The notes: generated from the letters alone by a model not told the origin. DNA of 64,000 nucleotides from Fertoeibacter niger (GCF_009380135.2 NZ_WHUT02000004.1:62001-126000); one strand, 5' to 3'; shown: positions 1 through 8,921, counted from the stretch's first letter. Made by a program: numbers and translations.

Positions 1-1
1 G

Positions 2-463
2 GGCGGCGATGACGGCAAGCAGGAGTTTGACCAGATCGCCAGCTTTCGCCGATTCCTGCTGTTCGCCCGCGACACCATCCGCTTCCGCAAACCGATGGAG
101 CCTGACATCCACTGGTCGGCCATGGCGGGGCATATCTCGACCTATATCGTGAACGGCGGGCGCTATGACGCTATCTTTTTCACTGAAAAGTTCGATGAGG
201 GCATGAGCGGCGTGCTGGGCCAGATCACGACCACGCATCAGGTCGACCTCAAGACCATCCCGAAGTTCAATGAAAGCGAAGGGCATGGCCCCAAGCGCGC
301 GCATCCGGTGGAAGATTACTTTGACGATCTGTCAAAACATCTGATGTGGGAAATCTACAAGCGCGATTTCCAGCTGTTCCGCTATGACTTCGACAACCCC
401 GGCAACAAGATGCCACTGGGCCCGGTGGATCTGGACGAGGTGCATGCCAAGCTGGGCGATTGA
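2..463 (+). CDS. Sulfotransferase-family protein, C-terminal part (5' end outside window)
   Basis: The reading frame is open from base 2 with no stop before 461-463, so the gene starts left of the window. About 153 residues are visible. The C-terminal pattern of a conserved FTEKFDE stretch, then FNESEG, then YxxDFxLFxYDF just before the end resembles the tail of Sulfotransfer_2-type proteins, which move sulfate from PAPS to a hydroxyl or sugar. The PAPS-binding loop would lie in the missing N-terminal part, so the call rests on the tail alone. It is convergent with uvrB, 36 bp away. Confidence 0.5.
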   Translation, partial: GGDDGKQEFDQIASFRRFLLFARDTIRFRKPMEPDIHWSAMAGHISTYIVNGGRYDAIFFTEKFDEGMSGVLGQITTTHQVDLKTIPKFNESEGHGPKRAHPVEDYFDDLSKHLMWEIYKRDFQLFRYDFDNPGNKMPLGPVDLDEVHAKLGD

Positions 464-499
464 GGGGGGGCTCGGCGGGCTAGCCCAACTTTTCCCGCA

Positions 500-2686
500 T
501 CACTTCCTGCGCCGCGCCTTGCCGCCGCGCGTCCCCGCCCGACCTGCGGTTGACCGCCCGCTGCGCGATACGGCTTCTTCCACCGCTTCGTCCACCGCTG
601 ATTGCCGGGCCAGCGGGTCGTCGGCGATGGTCAGTTCTACCGCCTCCAGCCGCTTCACCTCGTCGCGCAGGCGGGCGGCTTCCTCGAACTCCAGGTTTTC
701 CGCCGCCTTGCGCATCGCCAGGCGCAGCGCATCCAGATGCGCGGCAAGGTTGGAGCCGACCATCGGCTTGTCCAGCTTGGCGGTGACACGGGCCATGTCG
801 GTGTCGCCCTGCCACAGGCCCGCCAGCACATCCTCGACGTTTTTCTTCACCGTGGTGGGCGTGATGCCGTGCAGGGTGTTGTAGGCCACCTGCTTTTCCC
901 GCCGCCGGTCGGTCTCGCGCATCGCGCGTTCCATGCTGCCGGTGATCCGGTCGGCATACATGATGACCCGCCCTTCGGAATTGCGCGCCGCCCGCCCGAT
1001 GGTCTGGATCAGCGAGGTTTCGGACCTGAGGAAACCCTCTTTATCCGCATCCAGAATCGCAACCAGCCCGCATTCGGGAATATCCAGCCCTTCGCGCAAA
1101 AGGTTGATGCCCACCAGCACATCAAACGCCCCCAGCCGCAAATCGCGCAGAATTTCAATGCGTTCAATGGTGTCGATGTCGGAATGCATATAGCGGATGC
1201 GGATGCCCTGTTCGTGGAAATACTCGGTCAGATCCTCGGCCATGCGCTTGGTCAGCACCGTGACCAGCACGCGCAACCCCTGCTGTGCCACCTTGCGGAT
1301 CTCGTCCAGCAGGTCATCCACCTGCATCTCTACCGGGCGGATCTCGACCATCGGGTCGATCAGGCCGGTGGGGCGGATGACCTGTTCGGTGAACACGCCG
1401 CCGGTCTGTTCCATCTCCCATGCCGCGGGCGTGGCGCTGACGAACACCGATTGCGGGCGCATCGCATCCCATTCCTCGAATTTCAGCGGGCGGTTGTCCA
1501 TGCAGCTGGGCAGACGAAAGCCATGTTCGGCCAGCGTGAACTTGCGCCGGTAGTCGCCTTTGTACATGCCGCCGATCTGCGGCACCGAGACATGGGATTC
1601 GTCCGCGAATACAATGGCATTGTCGGGAATGAACTCGAACAAGGTGGGCGGCGGTTCGCCCGGCGCACGCCCTGTCAGATAGCGCGAGTAGTTTTCGATG
1701 CCATTGCAGACGCCCGTCGCCTCCAGCATTTCCAGATCAAAGGAACAGCGCTGTTCCAGCCGCTGCGCCTCCAAAAGCTTGCCCTCGTTCACCAATTGGT
1801 CAAGCCGGTGGCGCAATTCCTTTTTGATGCCGATGATGGCCTGCTGCATCGTGGGGCGCGGCGTGACGTAATGCGAATTGGCATAGATTCGGATTTGCTT
1901 GAAACTGTCGGTTTTCGCCCCGGTCAGCGGGTCGAATTCGATGATCGACTCAAGCTCCTCGCCAAAAAAGCTGAAACGCCAGGCCCTGTCTTCCAGGTGG
2001 GCGGGCCAGACCTCGACCGAATCGCCGCGCACGCGGAAACTGCCGCGCTGAAAGGCCTGATCGTTGCGGCGGTATTGCTGCGACACCAGTTCGGCCAGCA
2101 CCTGCCGCTGGTCATAGTTGCTGCCGACCACCAGATCCTGCGTCATGGCGGAATAGGTTTCCACCGACCCGATACCATAGATGCAGGAGACCGAGGCGAC
2201 GATGATCACATCATCGCGTTCCAGCAGCGCCCGGGTGGCCGAATGGCGCATCCGGTCGATCTGCTCGTTGATCTGGCTTTCCTTCTCGATATAGGTGTCA
2301 GACCGCGCGACATAGGCCTCGGGCTGATAGTAATCGTAGTAGGATACGAAATATTCCACGGCATTGTCGGGAAAGAACCCCTTGAACTCGCCGTAAAGCT
2401 GCGCGGCCAGCGTCTTGTTGGGGGCAAGGATGATGGCCGGGCGCTGCGTTTCCTCGATCACCCGGGCCATGGTGAATGTCTTGCCCGTGCCGGTCGCGCC
2501 CAGCAGCACCTGGTTCTGCTCGCCCGCCAGAACGCCCGCCGTCAGTTCGGCAATCGCCGTGGGCTGGTCGCCCGCCGCCTGAAACGGCGTGTTCAGCCGG
2601 AAGCGCCGCCCGCCCTCCAGCTTGGGGCGGCGGGGGGCGATGACGGTGGACAGGTCCGGCAAATGGTCGGGCGAATTGTTGTGCAT
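500..2686 (-). CDS. uvrB: Excinuclease ABC subunit B (UvrB)
   Basis: This is the damage-verification helicase of nucleotide excision repair. It is loaded onto DNA by UvrA and then recruits UvrC for incision. The 728-residue product has the family's full length. Walker A (GATGTGKT) is at residues 63-70, followed by the beta-hairpin region [11 protein letters not shown], the conserved SxIGRAARN motif near the end of the helicase core, and a C-terminal UVR motif rich in Glu, Ala and Arg that contacts UvrC. The last roughly 20 residues are a basic Arg/Gly/Lys tail. The gene stands alone, downstream of and co-oriented with the VHL-domain gene. Identification is secure. Confidence 0.97.
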   Translation of the reverse strand: MHNNSPDHLPDLSTVIAPRRPKLEGGRRFRLNTPFQAAGDQPTAIAELTAGVLAGEQNQVLLGATGTGKTFTMARVIEETQRPAIILAPNKTLAAQLYGEFKGFFPDNAVEYFVSYYDYYQPEAYVARSDTYIEKESQINEQIDRMRHSATRALLERDDVIIVASVSCIYGIGSVETYSAMTQDLVVGSNYDQRQVLAELVSQQYRRNDQAFQRGSFRVRGDSVEVWPAHLEDRAWRFSFFGEELESIIEFDPLTGAKTDSFKQIRIYANSHYVTPRPTMQQAIIGIKKELRHRLDQLVNEGKLLEAQRLEQRCSFDLEMLEATGVCNGIENYSRYLTGRAPGEPPPTLFEFIPDNAIVFADESHVSVPQIGGMYKGDYRRKFTLAEHGFRLPSCMDNRPLKFEEWDAMRPQSVFVSATPAAWEMEQTGGVFTEQVIRPTGLIDPMVEIRPVEMQVDDLLDEIRKVAQQGLRVLVTVLTKRMAEDLTEYFHEQGIRIRYMHSDIDTIERIEILRDLRLGAFDVLVGINLLREGLDIPECGLVAILDADKEGFLRSETSLIQTIGRAARNSEGRVIMYADRITGSMERAMRETDRRREKQVAYNTLHGITPTTVKKNVEDVLAGLWQGDTDMARVTAKLDKPMVGSNLAAHLDALRLAMRKAAENLEFEEAARLRDEVKRLEAVELTIADDPLARQSAVDEAVEEAVSRSGRSTAGRAGTRGGKARRRK

Positions 2687-2773
2687 CTGGTGTCTCCGGG
2701 TGACATGCCAGATTTGATCCGTTTTTGTTCCGATGCAAGGGGTGCCCCGGCGATTGATGCCGGGGCCGTAGCC

Positions 2774-3580
2774 TCAGTAAATTTCCCAGACCTGGGCACC
2801 GCCCGCCGGGGTGATCACGCCGCCATGACAGACCCCCTGAAAGTCGCGTGCCAGCCAGCGGTGTTCGGCCCATGTGTTCACTGTAAAATCATCGCGGGGC
2901 AGCAGGCCGGCATATTCGACCGGCAGGCCGGTGAAATCGAGCCAGTAAAGCGTGATCGCCACATCCGAGGCATTGTAGAACTGCACCGTGGCCGGGGTGT
3001 CGTTCGAGGTGGACACCACGCTGCACATCCGGGGGCAGCCAGCGCCGGGCCGCAACGCATCGCTTTCCACCACCGGGGCGGGCGCGGTGATGGCCACAGT
3101 CGGCCTGCCCGCCTTGCGGGCAAAACACTCCCGCACCTTGCCCACCATCGCTGCCGAACCGTCCAGGCGCCAATCTGTCGTCTGGTCGCCGTTCATCGCC
3201 ACCTTCAGGCGGCTGCCCTGCGCGATCCATCCGACGGCAGCCTCGCTGATGCCGATATGGCCCGCGCCTTCGGGCTGAAACTCCACCTGCGAATCGATGA
3301 CGCGCCCGTCAATCGTGACAACCGCGCCGTCCCAGGATTCGCTGCGGTCTGACGGCACCCGCAGCATCCAGCCGTCGCGTGTCTGCATGACGCCCAGAAA
3401 GCCGTGCGCCTGTTGCGGACTGATGCCGGAGCAGGCCAGAAAGCCCTGATCATCCGACAGCACATCGACCTGCCAGCCGCGCACATTGGCGGCATAGGGC
3501 TGGATGTCGAAATCCTGCGCAGCGGCGGCAGTGCCGGCGAGCACCGCACAAAACAACAAAGGGACGAGTTGCAAAGACAT
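2774..3580 (-). CDS. Secreted protein with C-terminal VHL-type beta domain
   Basis: The start at 3580 is chosen because GAGGA lies just upstream and because it yields a typical signal peptide (hydrophobic residues 3-20, Ala-rich cleavage region near 21). The mature protein has an unknown N-terminal part (about 22-160) ending in a pattern like DGSAAMVGKVRECF, common in Rhodobacteraceae periplasmic proteins. A C-terminal domain at about 187-268 lines up with the beta domain of the eukaryotic von Hippel-Lindau protein: P-x-x-V-x-F-x-N-x-S, then WLDFTG, EY, and an NTWAEHRWLARD stretch. Residues W213, Y223, H240 and W242 fall where VHL has its hydroxyproline-pocket residues W88, Y98, H115 and W117. 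Bacterial VHL-like domains exist in protein-family databases but their role is not known. The ligand is not predicted here. Confidence 0.7.
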   Translation of the reverse strand: MSLQLVPLLFCAVLAGTAAAAQDFDIQPYAANVRGWQVDVLSDDQGFLACSGISPQQAHGFLGVMQTRDGWMLRVPSDRSESWDGAVVTIDGRVIDSQVEFQPEGAGHIGISEAAVGWIAQGSRLKVAMNGDQTTDWRLDGSAAMVGKVRECFARKAGRPTVAITAPAPVVESDALRPGAGCPRMCSVVSTSNDTPATVQFYNASDVAITLYWLDFTGLPVEYAGLLPRDDFTVNTWAEHRWLARDFQGVCHGGVITPAGGAQVWEIY

Positions 3581-3694
3581 GGTCAATCCTCGGGCATGGC
3601 CCCGCAGCGTGCGGAAAATGTTACCGCTTCCACGGCGCGGCATCGCTTTTTTGCACAGCTTGCCAATCCTGTAAACGCGGCAGGCTGTCGTAGC

Positions 3695-3708
3695 GTAAAC
3701 TTGTTTAC
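3695..3708. promoter_or_regulatory. Perfect inverted repeat GTAAAC-TT-GTTTAC in a gene-free stretch
   Basis: The 408-bp stretch 3581-3988 separates the divergent VHL-domain gene (minus) and NDUFS4-like gene (plus) and holds no convincing gene. In it is a perfect 6-bp inverted repeat, GTAAAC-TT-GTTTAC, and a further GTAAAC copy at 3671-3676. It lies about 115 bp upstream of the VHL gene start and about 280 bp upstream of the NDUFS4 gene. An operator is an inference; no regulator is linked. Confidence 0.35.
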
Positions 3709-3988
3709 ATGCTGTTAAGCATCATGAAGGAAACCTTCACGGAAGTGCTTCAATTTTAAGGAAAATGCCGGATTCTGCGCGAAGTTTCCTTTGAAAATCC
3801 CGCAGCTTTGGGGCAAGGTTCAGGGGCTAGCAACGAACCGCTGTCGGCTGGCTGCACCACACACCCCACCCACACTCCCCGTGGCCTGCCGACAGCACCT
3901 TCGTCTAGGCATCTTGCGCGTGCCCAAGCATCTTGCGCGCTGACCGGAAAGTCGCAATAACACGGCAGGTCAGCCAAGGAGCCCTCCC

Positions 3989-4300
3989 ATGCGTGCCCGC
4001 ATCTACCAGCCGTCGAAGACCGCCATGCAATCGGGCACTGCCAAGGCAAAGGGTTGGGTGCTGGAATTTGCCCCCGCTTCGGCACGTGAGGTTGATCCCC
4101 TGATGGGGTGGACATCTTCGGACGACACGCAGGCGCAGGTGAAACTGCGTTTCGACACGCGCGAGGCCGCCGAAGACTATGCGCGCGCCCATGGCATCAG
4201 CGCCGATGTGGTTGAACCGAAAACCCGCAAGCCGGTGATCCGCGCGCGCGGCTATGGCGATAATTTCGCCACTGACCGCCGTGGTGCCTGGACGCATTGA
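3989..4300 (+). CDS. Complex I accessory subunit, NDUFS4-like (ETC complex I subunit)
   Basis: The 103-residue product matches the ETC complex I subunit (NDUFS4) conserved region found in mitochondria and alphaproteobacteria. Visible marks are [16 protein letters not shown] at the start, GWVLEF, the [10 protein letters not shown] segment, and the Phe-x-Thr-x-Glu-x-Ala helix followed by the VVEP strand. In Paracoccus the homologue is a true accessory subunit of NADH:ubiquinone oxidoreductase, sitting on the matrix/cytoplasmic arm. The ATG is preceded by GGAG. Its stop overlaps the next gene's start (TGATG), so the acetyltransferase is probably translationally coupled. The main nuo operon is not in this window. 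Confidence 0.9.
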   Translation: MRARIYQPSKTAMQSGTAKAKGWVLEFAPASAREVDPLMGWTSSDDTQAQVKLRFDTREAAEDYARAHGISADVVEPKTRKPVIRARGYGDNFATDRRGAWTH

Positions 4301-4758
4301 TGATCGCGATCTATCGCGACAGCCCGCTGCGCGCGCCCGTTCTGGTGCTGCTGCAACGGCATCTTGATCTGATGCGCGCCTCTTCGCCGCCCGAAAGCGT
4401 GCATGCGCTGGATCCGCAGGCACTGGCAGGCGATGATGTGCAGTTCTTTACCCTGCGCGAGGGTGAGGCGCTGCTGGGCATGGCGGCGTTGAAAGCCATA
4501 GCGCCCGACCATGCCGAAATCAAATCCATGCATGTGGTGGCCGAGGCGCGTGGCAGGGGACTGGCCCGCGTCCTGCTGGATCACCTGCTGGATCAGGCGC
4601 GCGCCGCGGGCTTTCAACGCCTGAGTCTGGAAACGGGGGTAGAAGACGTGTTCGCCCCCGCACGCACCCTTTATGCCAAGGCCGGTTTTGCCACATGCCC
4701 GCCATTTGCAGGCTATTGGGACGATCCGCATTCGGTCTTCATGACGCGCAGCCTTTAG
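4300..4758 (+). CDS. GNAT-family N-acetyltransferase
   Basis: The 152-residue product is a GNAT acyltransferase using acetyl-CoA. The acetyl-CoA loop is visible as EARGRGLARVLLDHLL, preceded by the strand IKSMHVV and followed by the C-terminal LYAKAGF motif typical of small GNAT enzymes. The ATG at 4300 overlaps the TGA of the upstream gene by one base; a TTG one codon earlier is possible but less likely. The substrate cannot be told from sequence. Coupling to the NDUFS4-like gene is noted without functional inference. Confidence 0.85.
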   Translation: MIAIYRDSPLRAPVLVLLQRHLDLMRASSPPESVHALDPQALAGDDVQFFTLREGEALLGMAALKAIAPDHAEIKSMHVVAEARGRGLARVLLDHLLDQARAAGFQRLSLETGVEDVFAPARTLYAKAGFATCPPFAGYWDDPHSVFMTRSL

Positions 4759-5064
4759 CGGCAACAGGCCAGAACCGGCATCGGAAACCACGGCAAGGCA
4801 TTCCATCGCGATCCGATCTGCCAGACCATCAGACCCGGCTGCTTGGCGCAGGGCCGTTGCCTGCCTTTGCTTTGGCAAACCTGCGGTGTGTCGTTGCGCC
4901 GCACAATCAGCACCGGGCCAGGCTGCCTTGTGTGCTGTTCGACCAAGGTGCGTTGCAACCGCCCGCATGATCGGGCGCCCTCGGCCCGTCGAAACGCCCG
5001 ATGGGCAGCTTTCACACGTCAACTTGTAGTGGCTGGTTTCAACCAAAGACCTTCAAGCATGAAT

Positions 5065-5086
5065 ATTATTGATAACAATCAATAAT
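5065..5086. promoter_or_regulatory. Perfect FNR-type box (TTGATaacaATCAA) inside a 22-bp palindrome
   Basis: Bases 5069-5082 match the FNR/FnrL consensus TTGAT-N4-ATCAA exactly, and the symmetry extends to 9-bp arms (ATTATTGAT / ATCAATAAT). The surrounding stretch 4759-5100 (342 bp) has no gene I can support. The acetyltransferase gene ends at 4758 on the plus strand and tRNA-Glu ends at 5101 on the minus strand, so the box faces no annotated gene. It may drive a small RNA or a tiny ORF leftward, for example the GTG-started frame 5015-4755, which looks non-coding. As an alternative it could be an AT-rich hairpin after the tRNA. Confidence 0.6.
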
Positions 5087-5100
5087 TTATACAGGGTAAG

Positions 5101-5175
5101 TGGCAGCCCGTAGGGGAGTCGAACCCCTCTTCCCAGGTTGAAAACCTGGTGTCCTAACCGATAGACGAACGGGCC
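5101..5175 (-). tRNA. tRNA-Glu (anticodon UUC)
   Basis: On the minus strand the sequence folds as a 75-nt tRNA with encoded CCA. The acceptor stem pairs GGCCCGT with ACGGGCT, the anticodon arm is CCAGG-TTTTCAA-CCTGG giving anticodon UUC, and the T-arm is GAGGG-GTTCGAC-TCCCC-like. The discriminator is G73. The first acceptor pair is G1-U72 rather than a Watson-Crick pair. No integrase gene or duplicated tRNA end is seen nearby. Confidence 0.97.
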
Positions 5176-5195
5176 ATCTCTGGCGTGAGCGGCTT

Positions 5196-5222
5196 ATTAT
5201 GCGAGGCGCTTTCAGGGCGCAA
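5196..5222 (-). promoter_or_regulatory. Candidate promoter of tRNA-Glu
   Basis: Reading the minus strand, TTGCGC (5222-5217) and CATAAT (5201-5196) lie 15 bp apart and about 20 bp ahead of the mature tRNA 5' end. The spacing is shorter than the ideal 17 bp. The remaining DNA to the end of fnrL (5223-5620, about 400 bp) shows no gene; its open frames have no family signature or ribosome site. Confidence 0.4.
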
Positions 5223-5620
5223 GGGGAAAAATCCGGCATTGCGCGCTGCATCTTGCTTGGCGGGTGGGCACGGATCGCGGCGCGACTTTGGTGCTGGCGG
5301 CATCGGGGAACCGCCCCCTTCTGCCGACGGTGCCGAACGACCGACATGCAGGGCCCCGGTGCCGCAACCGACAAATTGCCCGCCGCTTCCTTGTAGCACC
5401 ACCTTGTCAGGGTTGCTGGCAGTAACAGGCAAGGCTGCATCGCAACCAGAACAGCGGGGATCAGCCCTCAACCTGTCAGACCGGGCCGTTGCCGGCACGG
5501 ATGACCTGTCACACCGGCCCGAACCTGACTGTCAGGCTGGTGCGCATTCGTCGCAGACATCGACCATGCTACGGGGCAGAGTTGCCATCGACTGCAAGCG
5601 GTGGCGCTTCCATAACACTT

Positions 5621-6412
5621 TCAGGCACCGCCTTTTGCGTATCTGCGCATCGGTCCGGGGACGGGCTGGCCCACGGCAGGCCCGTCACTGTCATCGCCTG
5701 TCACAGCCGCCAGCGCGTCAAGATCGGTGATCGTTACCCTGCGGTTGCCTGCTATGGTGATCATGCCCTTCTGCCGCAGGTCCGTCATCTTGCGGCTGAC
5801 GGTTTCCAGCGTCAGGCCCAGATAATCGGCCATCTGTTCACGGGTCAAAGGCAGATCGAACACCACAGCCCCGCCAGCACTGGTGCTGCCCAGCGCCGCG
5901 CGACGTCGGGCAATGATGACCAGCAGGCTGGCTATCCGCTCCAGTGCCGTCTTGCGGCCCAGCAGCAGCAGCCATTCGCGCGCGGCATCCAGTTCGTCCA
6001 GCGTCATTTCCAGCAGGCGCTGTGCTACATGCGGTGTAGACAGCAGCAGGTCTTCGAAGGGTTTGCGCCGAAAGCAGCACATGACCATATCGGTGGCCGC
6101 CGTGACATCGTAGCTGGCGCTGCCCCGCCCCGGGCGGCCAACGAAATCGGACGGCAGCAACAGCCCCACCATCTGCCTGCGGCCATCCTCCATTGTCTGC
6201 GTCAGCGTGGCCACACCGGTCACGACCGAGGCCACGAAATCCATCCGGTCGCCTGACCAGATCACCGTCTGGCCTGCCTCAAAGCTGCGATAATACTTGA
6301 TCTGTTCCAGATGCTGCAATTCGTCGGGTTCACAGCGGGCACAGACCGCCCGTTGCCGGATCGGGCAACTGCCGCAATCGTCCAGCAGTTTCGGCACAAA
6401 AGTGGCGGCCAT
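5621..6412 (-). CDS. fnrL: Crp/Fnr-family oxygen-responsive regulator FnrL
   Basis: This 263-residue regulator controls microaerobic and anaerobic genes through an oxygen-labile iron-sulfur cluster. The N-terminal cysteine cluster is C13, C16, C24 and C27, with further Cys at 112-113. A cyclic-nucleotide-like beta-barrel follows, then a C-terminal helix-turn-helix whose recognition helix reads ETVSR (203-207), the E--SR signature of true FNR proteins that bind TTGAT-N4-ATCAA. The start at 6412 places the Cys cluster near the N-terminus as in known FnrL proteins. It lies directly downstream of ccoS, as in Rhodobacter, and matching boxes occur upstream of ccoN. Confidence 0.93.
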   Translation of the reverse strand: MAATFVPKLLDDCGSCPIRQRAVCARCEPDELQHLEQIKYYRSFEAGQTVIWSGDRMDFVASVVTGVATLTQTMEDGRRQMVGLLLPSDFVGRPGRGSASYDVTAATDMVMCCFRRKPFEDLLLSTPHVAQRLLEMTLDELDAAREWLLLLGRKTALERIASLLVIIARRRAALGSTSAGGAVVFDLPLTREQMADYLGLTLETVSRKMTDLRQKGMITIAGNRRVTITDLDALAAVTGDDSDGPAVGQPVPGPMRRYAKGGA

Positions 6413-6581
6413 CGTCCATCGCTTTCCTGATCCGCGCCAAAAGTGCCGGCCCGTGTCGAAAGCGACCCTAGGCGCATGCGGCGCGAATCGCAACCCGCAC
6501 GGCATGGGGCGCGATGACGCGCGGGCTCAGCGATATGCCGGTCAGCCATTTGCAACAATGCGGTGCCGTGCCGGGCGGCGT

Positions 6582-6740
6582 TCAGTCTTTGGGGTGGTTG
6601 TCCCAATCAGGTTTCAGGATTCGGTTGGCATCACCCTGCGGGTCGTCGAACTGCCGCGACCGCAGCGCCCAGACAAAGGCCAGCAGCCCCAGCCCCCCAA
6701 GAAACAGCGATACCGGAATAAGCCACGCCAGAATATCCAT
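6582..6740 (-). CDS. ccoS: cbb3-type cytochrome oxidase assembly protein CcoS
   Basis: This 52-residue protein starts MDILAWLIPVSLFLGGLGLL, a single membrane helix, and continues with ALRSRQFDDPQGDANRIL, the FDD-P-x-GD signature of CcoS/FixS proteins. CcoS is needed for cofactor insertion into cbb3 oxidase. The ATG follows GAGGT, and the gene begins three bases after ccoI, consistent with translation from one message. The gene is easy to miss because of its length. Confidence 0.93.
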   Translation of the reverse strand: MDILAWLIPVSLFLGGLGLLAFVWALRSRQFDDPQGDANRILKPDWDNHPKD

Positions 6741-6743
6741 CGC

Positions 6744-8918
6744 TTACCTCAACCGCAGGGCGTTCAGCGCCACTGTAATGGATGACAGCGACATGGCCAG
6801 CGCCGCCGCCAATGGTGTGGCCAGTCCTATCAACGCCAATGGCACCGCCACCACATTGTAAATCAACGAGATCGCAAAGTTTTCCTTGATCCGCCGCCGC
6901 GCCAGCACGGCCGTTCGCAGCGCATCGGCCAAGGGCGCCATATCCTGCCCCAGCAGCACGATATCCGATGCCACCCGCGCCGCATCCAGCGCCGAGGCCG
7001 GGCTGACCGACACATGCGCGCCCGCCAGCGCCGCCGTGTCGTTCAGCCCGTCACCCACCATCAGCACGCGCTGCCCGGTGGCGGCCAGTGCCGCCACGCG
7101 CGCGGCCTTGTCCTGCGGCAGGCAACTAGAAGACCATTCGGCAATGCCAAGCCGGGCCGCCATCGCCGCCACCGGGCCTTCGGCATCGCCCGACAGCAGG
7201 ATGATCCGCTTGCCCTGCGCCTTCAGCGCCGCGACCGCCGTATCGGCCCCGGGGCGCAGCCGGTCGGCAAAGGCAAAGGCATGCGTGTGGCCGCCCAGCG
7301 CCAGATAGGTCGCCGTCACCGGCAGCGCCGCAGCCCCCACCCATTCGGCCCGACCCAGCCGCACGGTCTGCCCGCGCCATTGGCCTTCGATGCCATAGCC
7401 AGGCACTTCCCGCAGGCCAGTGACCGCCGCAGGTGTGATGCCCTGCCCGGCCAGCGCCCGCGCCAACGGATGCGACGACGCCTGCGCCAGCCCGGCCGCC
7501 ACCGCCAGCACACCCGGTGCATGATCCCCCAGCCCCACGGGCTCGGGCCGCCCCAGCGTCAACGTGCCGGTCTTGTCGAACACCACGGTATCCACCTCGG
7601 CCAGCCGTTCCAGCGCCGTGCCGTGCTTTATCAGCAGGCCCTTGCGGAACAGCCGGCCCGAGGCCGCAGTCACCACCGCCGGCACCGCAAGCCCCAGCGC
7701 GCAGGGGCAGGTGATGATCAGCACCGCCGCCGAAATGTTGATGGCAAAGCGCAAATCGCCCCCGGTTGCCCACATCCAGTAGCCAAAGGCGCTGAATGAC
7801 AGCAGATGCACCAACGGCGAATAAAGCCGCGCCGCACGTTCGGCCAGACCGGTGTAACGGGTCCGGGCCGCTTCAGCCACGGCAACCAGATCAGCCATCC
7901 GGTGCAGCGACGAATCCCGCCCCGCGGCCAGAACGCGCAGGGTCAGCGGCCCCGTCAAGTTCACCTCGCCCGCGCTGACGGTGCTGCCCGGGCCTGCATG
8001 GCCGGGCAGGCTTTCGCCGGTCAGCAAGGATCGGTCAACCTCGCTGCTGCCCTCCAGCACCAGCCCGTCCACCGGCATGCGCCCGCCGGGCCGCACGCGC
8101 ACCAGATCGCCCGACCGCACCTCGGAAATCGGCACGATCACCTCGGCCCCGTCACGCAGCAGGGTGGCGCGCGGCACCTCCAGCGCGGCCAGTTCCCCGG
8201 CGGCAGACCGTGCTATCGCCCGCGTGCGGTGATCCAGATAGCGCCCCGCCAGCAGGAAGAATGTCAGCGACACCGCCGCATCGAAATAGGCGTGATGCCC
8301 GCCCATCACCGTCTCGAACAGTGACATCCCCGAGGCCAGGATCAGCGCAAGGCTGATCGGCACATCCATGCCCAGCCGCCGCGCCCGCAGCGACGCCCAG
8401 GCGCTGCGAAAGAACGGCTGCCCGGCAAAGGCCACCGTGGGCAGGGCGATCATGGCGGAAATCCAGTGGAACAGGTGCCGCGTCGCCTCTTCGGCCCCTG
8501 ACCAGACGGCGACCGACAGGAGCATGACGTTCATCATGGCAAAGCCCGCAACACCCAGCCGCATCAGCAGTTCCTGGCCCTGCCGGTCGGTCTCGGTCGC
8601 AGACAGCAGCCCCGGGTCCAGCTCATGCGCCTCATAGCCCAGCCGGGCCAGCGCCGCGATCAGCCGATCAGCGGTCACATCGGCCGCCGCATCCACGCTG
8701 ACGCGGCGCAGGGTCAGGTTCACGCGGGCCGAATGCACACCGGGCAGCGCCTGAAGCCCGCCTTCCACCACCGACATGCAGGCCGCGCAATGCGCCGTGG
8801 GCAAGGACAGCATCAGCCGCGCGGGCCGGGGCGCCGCCAGCGACGCCAGCCGTTCCGCCGAAGGCACAACCGCGCAGGCCGGGCAGGCCATCGGGGCCGC
8901 GTGATCCGCCATGGTCAT
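6744..8918 (-). CDS. ccoI: Copper-transporting P1B-type ATPase CcoI (FixI/RdxI)
   Basis: The 724-residue product is a P-type ATPase supplying copper for cbb3 oxidase assembly. An N-terminal CPAC (12-15) precedes a heavy-metal-associated domain with CAAC (44-47). Membrane helices follow, with the ion-binding CPC in the ITCPCALGLA helix. The phosphorylation motif DKTGT and the hinge GDGLNDT are present. It begins three bases after ccoH ends and sits in the order ccoG-H-I-S, which separates it from general copper-export CopA pumps. Confidence 0.95.
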   Translation of the reverse strand: MTMADHAAPMACPACAVVPSAERLASLAAPRPARLMLSLPTAHCAACMSVVEGGLQALPGVHSARVNLTLRRVSVDAAADVTADRLIAALARLGYEAHELDPGLLSATETDRQGQELLMRLGVAGFAMMNVMLLSVAVWSGAEEATRHLFHWISAMIALPTVAFAGQPFFRSAWASLRARRLGMDVPISLALILASGMSLFETVMGGHHAYFDAAVSLTFFLLAGRYLDHRTRAIARSAAGELAALEVPRATLLRDGAEVIVPISEVRSGDLVRVRPGGRMPVDGLVLEGSSEVDRSLLTGESLPGHAGPGSTVSAGEVNLTGPLTLRVLAAGRDSSLHRMADLVAVAEAARTRYTGLAERAARLYSPLVHLLSFSAFGYWMWATGGDLRFAINISAAVLIITCPCALGLAVPAVVTAASGRLFRKGLLIKHGTALERLAEVDTVVFDKTGTLTLGRPEPVGLGDHAPGVLAVAAGLAQASSHPLARALAGQGITPAAVTGLREVPGYGIEGQWRGQTVRLGRAEWVGAAALPVTATYLALGGHTHAFAFADRLRPGADTAVAALKAQGKRIILLSGDAEGPVAAMAARLGIAEWSSSCLPQDKAARVAALAATGQRVLMVGDGLNDTAALAGAHVSVSPASALDAARVASDIVLLGQDMAPLADALRTAVLARRRIKENFAISLIYNVVAVPLALIGLATPLAAALAMSLSSITVALNALRLR

Positions 8919-8921
8919 GGG

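Noticed and set aside
2744-2766. GCCCCGGC/GCCGGGGC hairpin just after the VHL-domain gene as a terminator
   Set aside because: The stem is perfect, but no T-run follows in the minus direction, so I do not call it an intrinsic terminator.
602-3352. A 916-codon open frame on the plus strand opposite uvrB and the VHL-domain gene
   Set aside because: It is the antisense shadow of two genes in GC-rich DNA; its translation shows no family and is rich in His, Arg and Gly as expected from a mirrored frame.
4755-5015. An 86-codon minus-strand frame downstream of the orphan FNR box as its target gene
   Set aside because: It starts with GTG without a ribosome site, is rich in Arg and Gln, and has no recognisable family. 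It is kept only as a possibility in the box entry.
4759-5175. tRNA-Glu as an integration site for a genomic island
   Set aside because: No integrase gene, no duplicated tRNA end and no cargo genes were seen in either direction.
5154-5498. Minus-strand frame with a CSGC motif overlapping tRNA-Glu
   Set aside because: It runs into the tRNA, has no ribosome site, and has low-complexity composition; the tRNA is certain.
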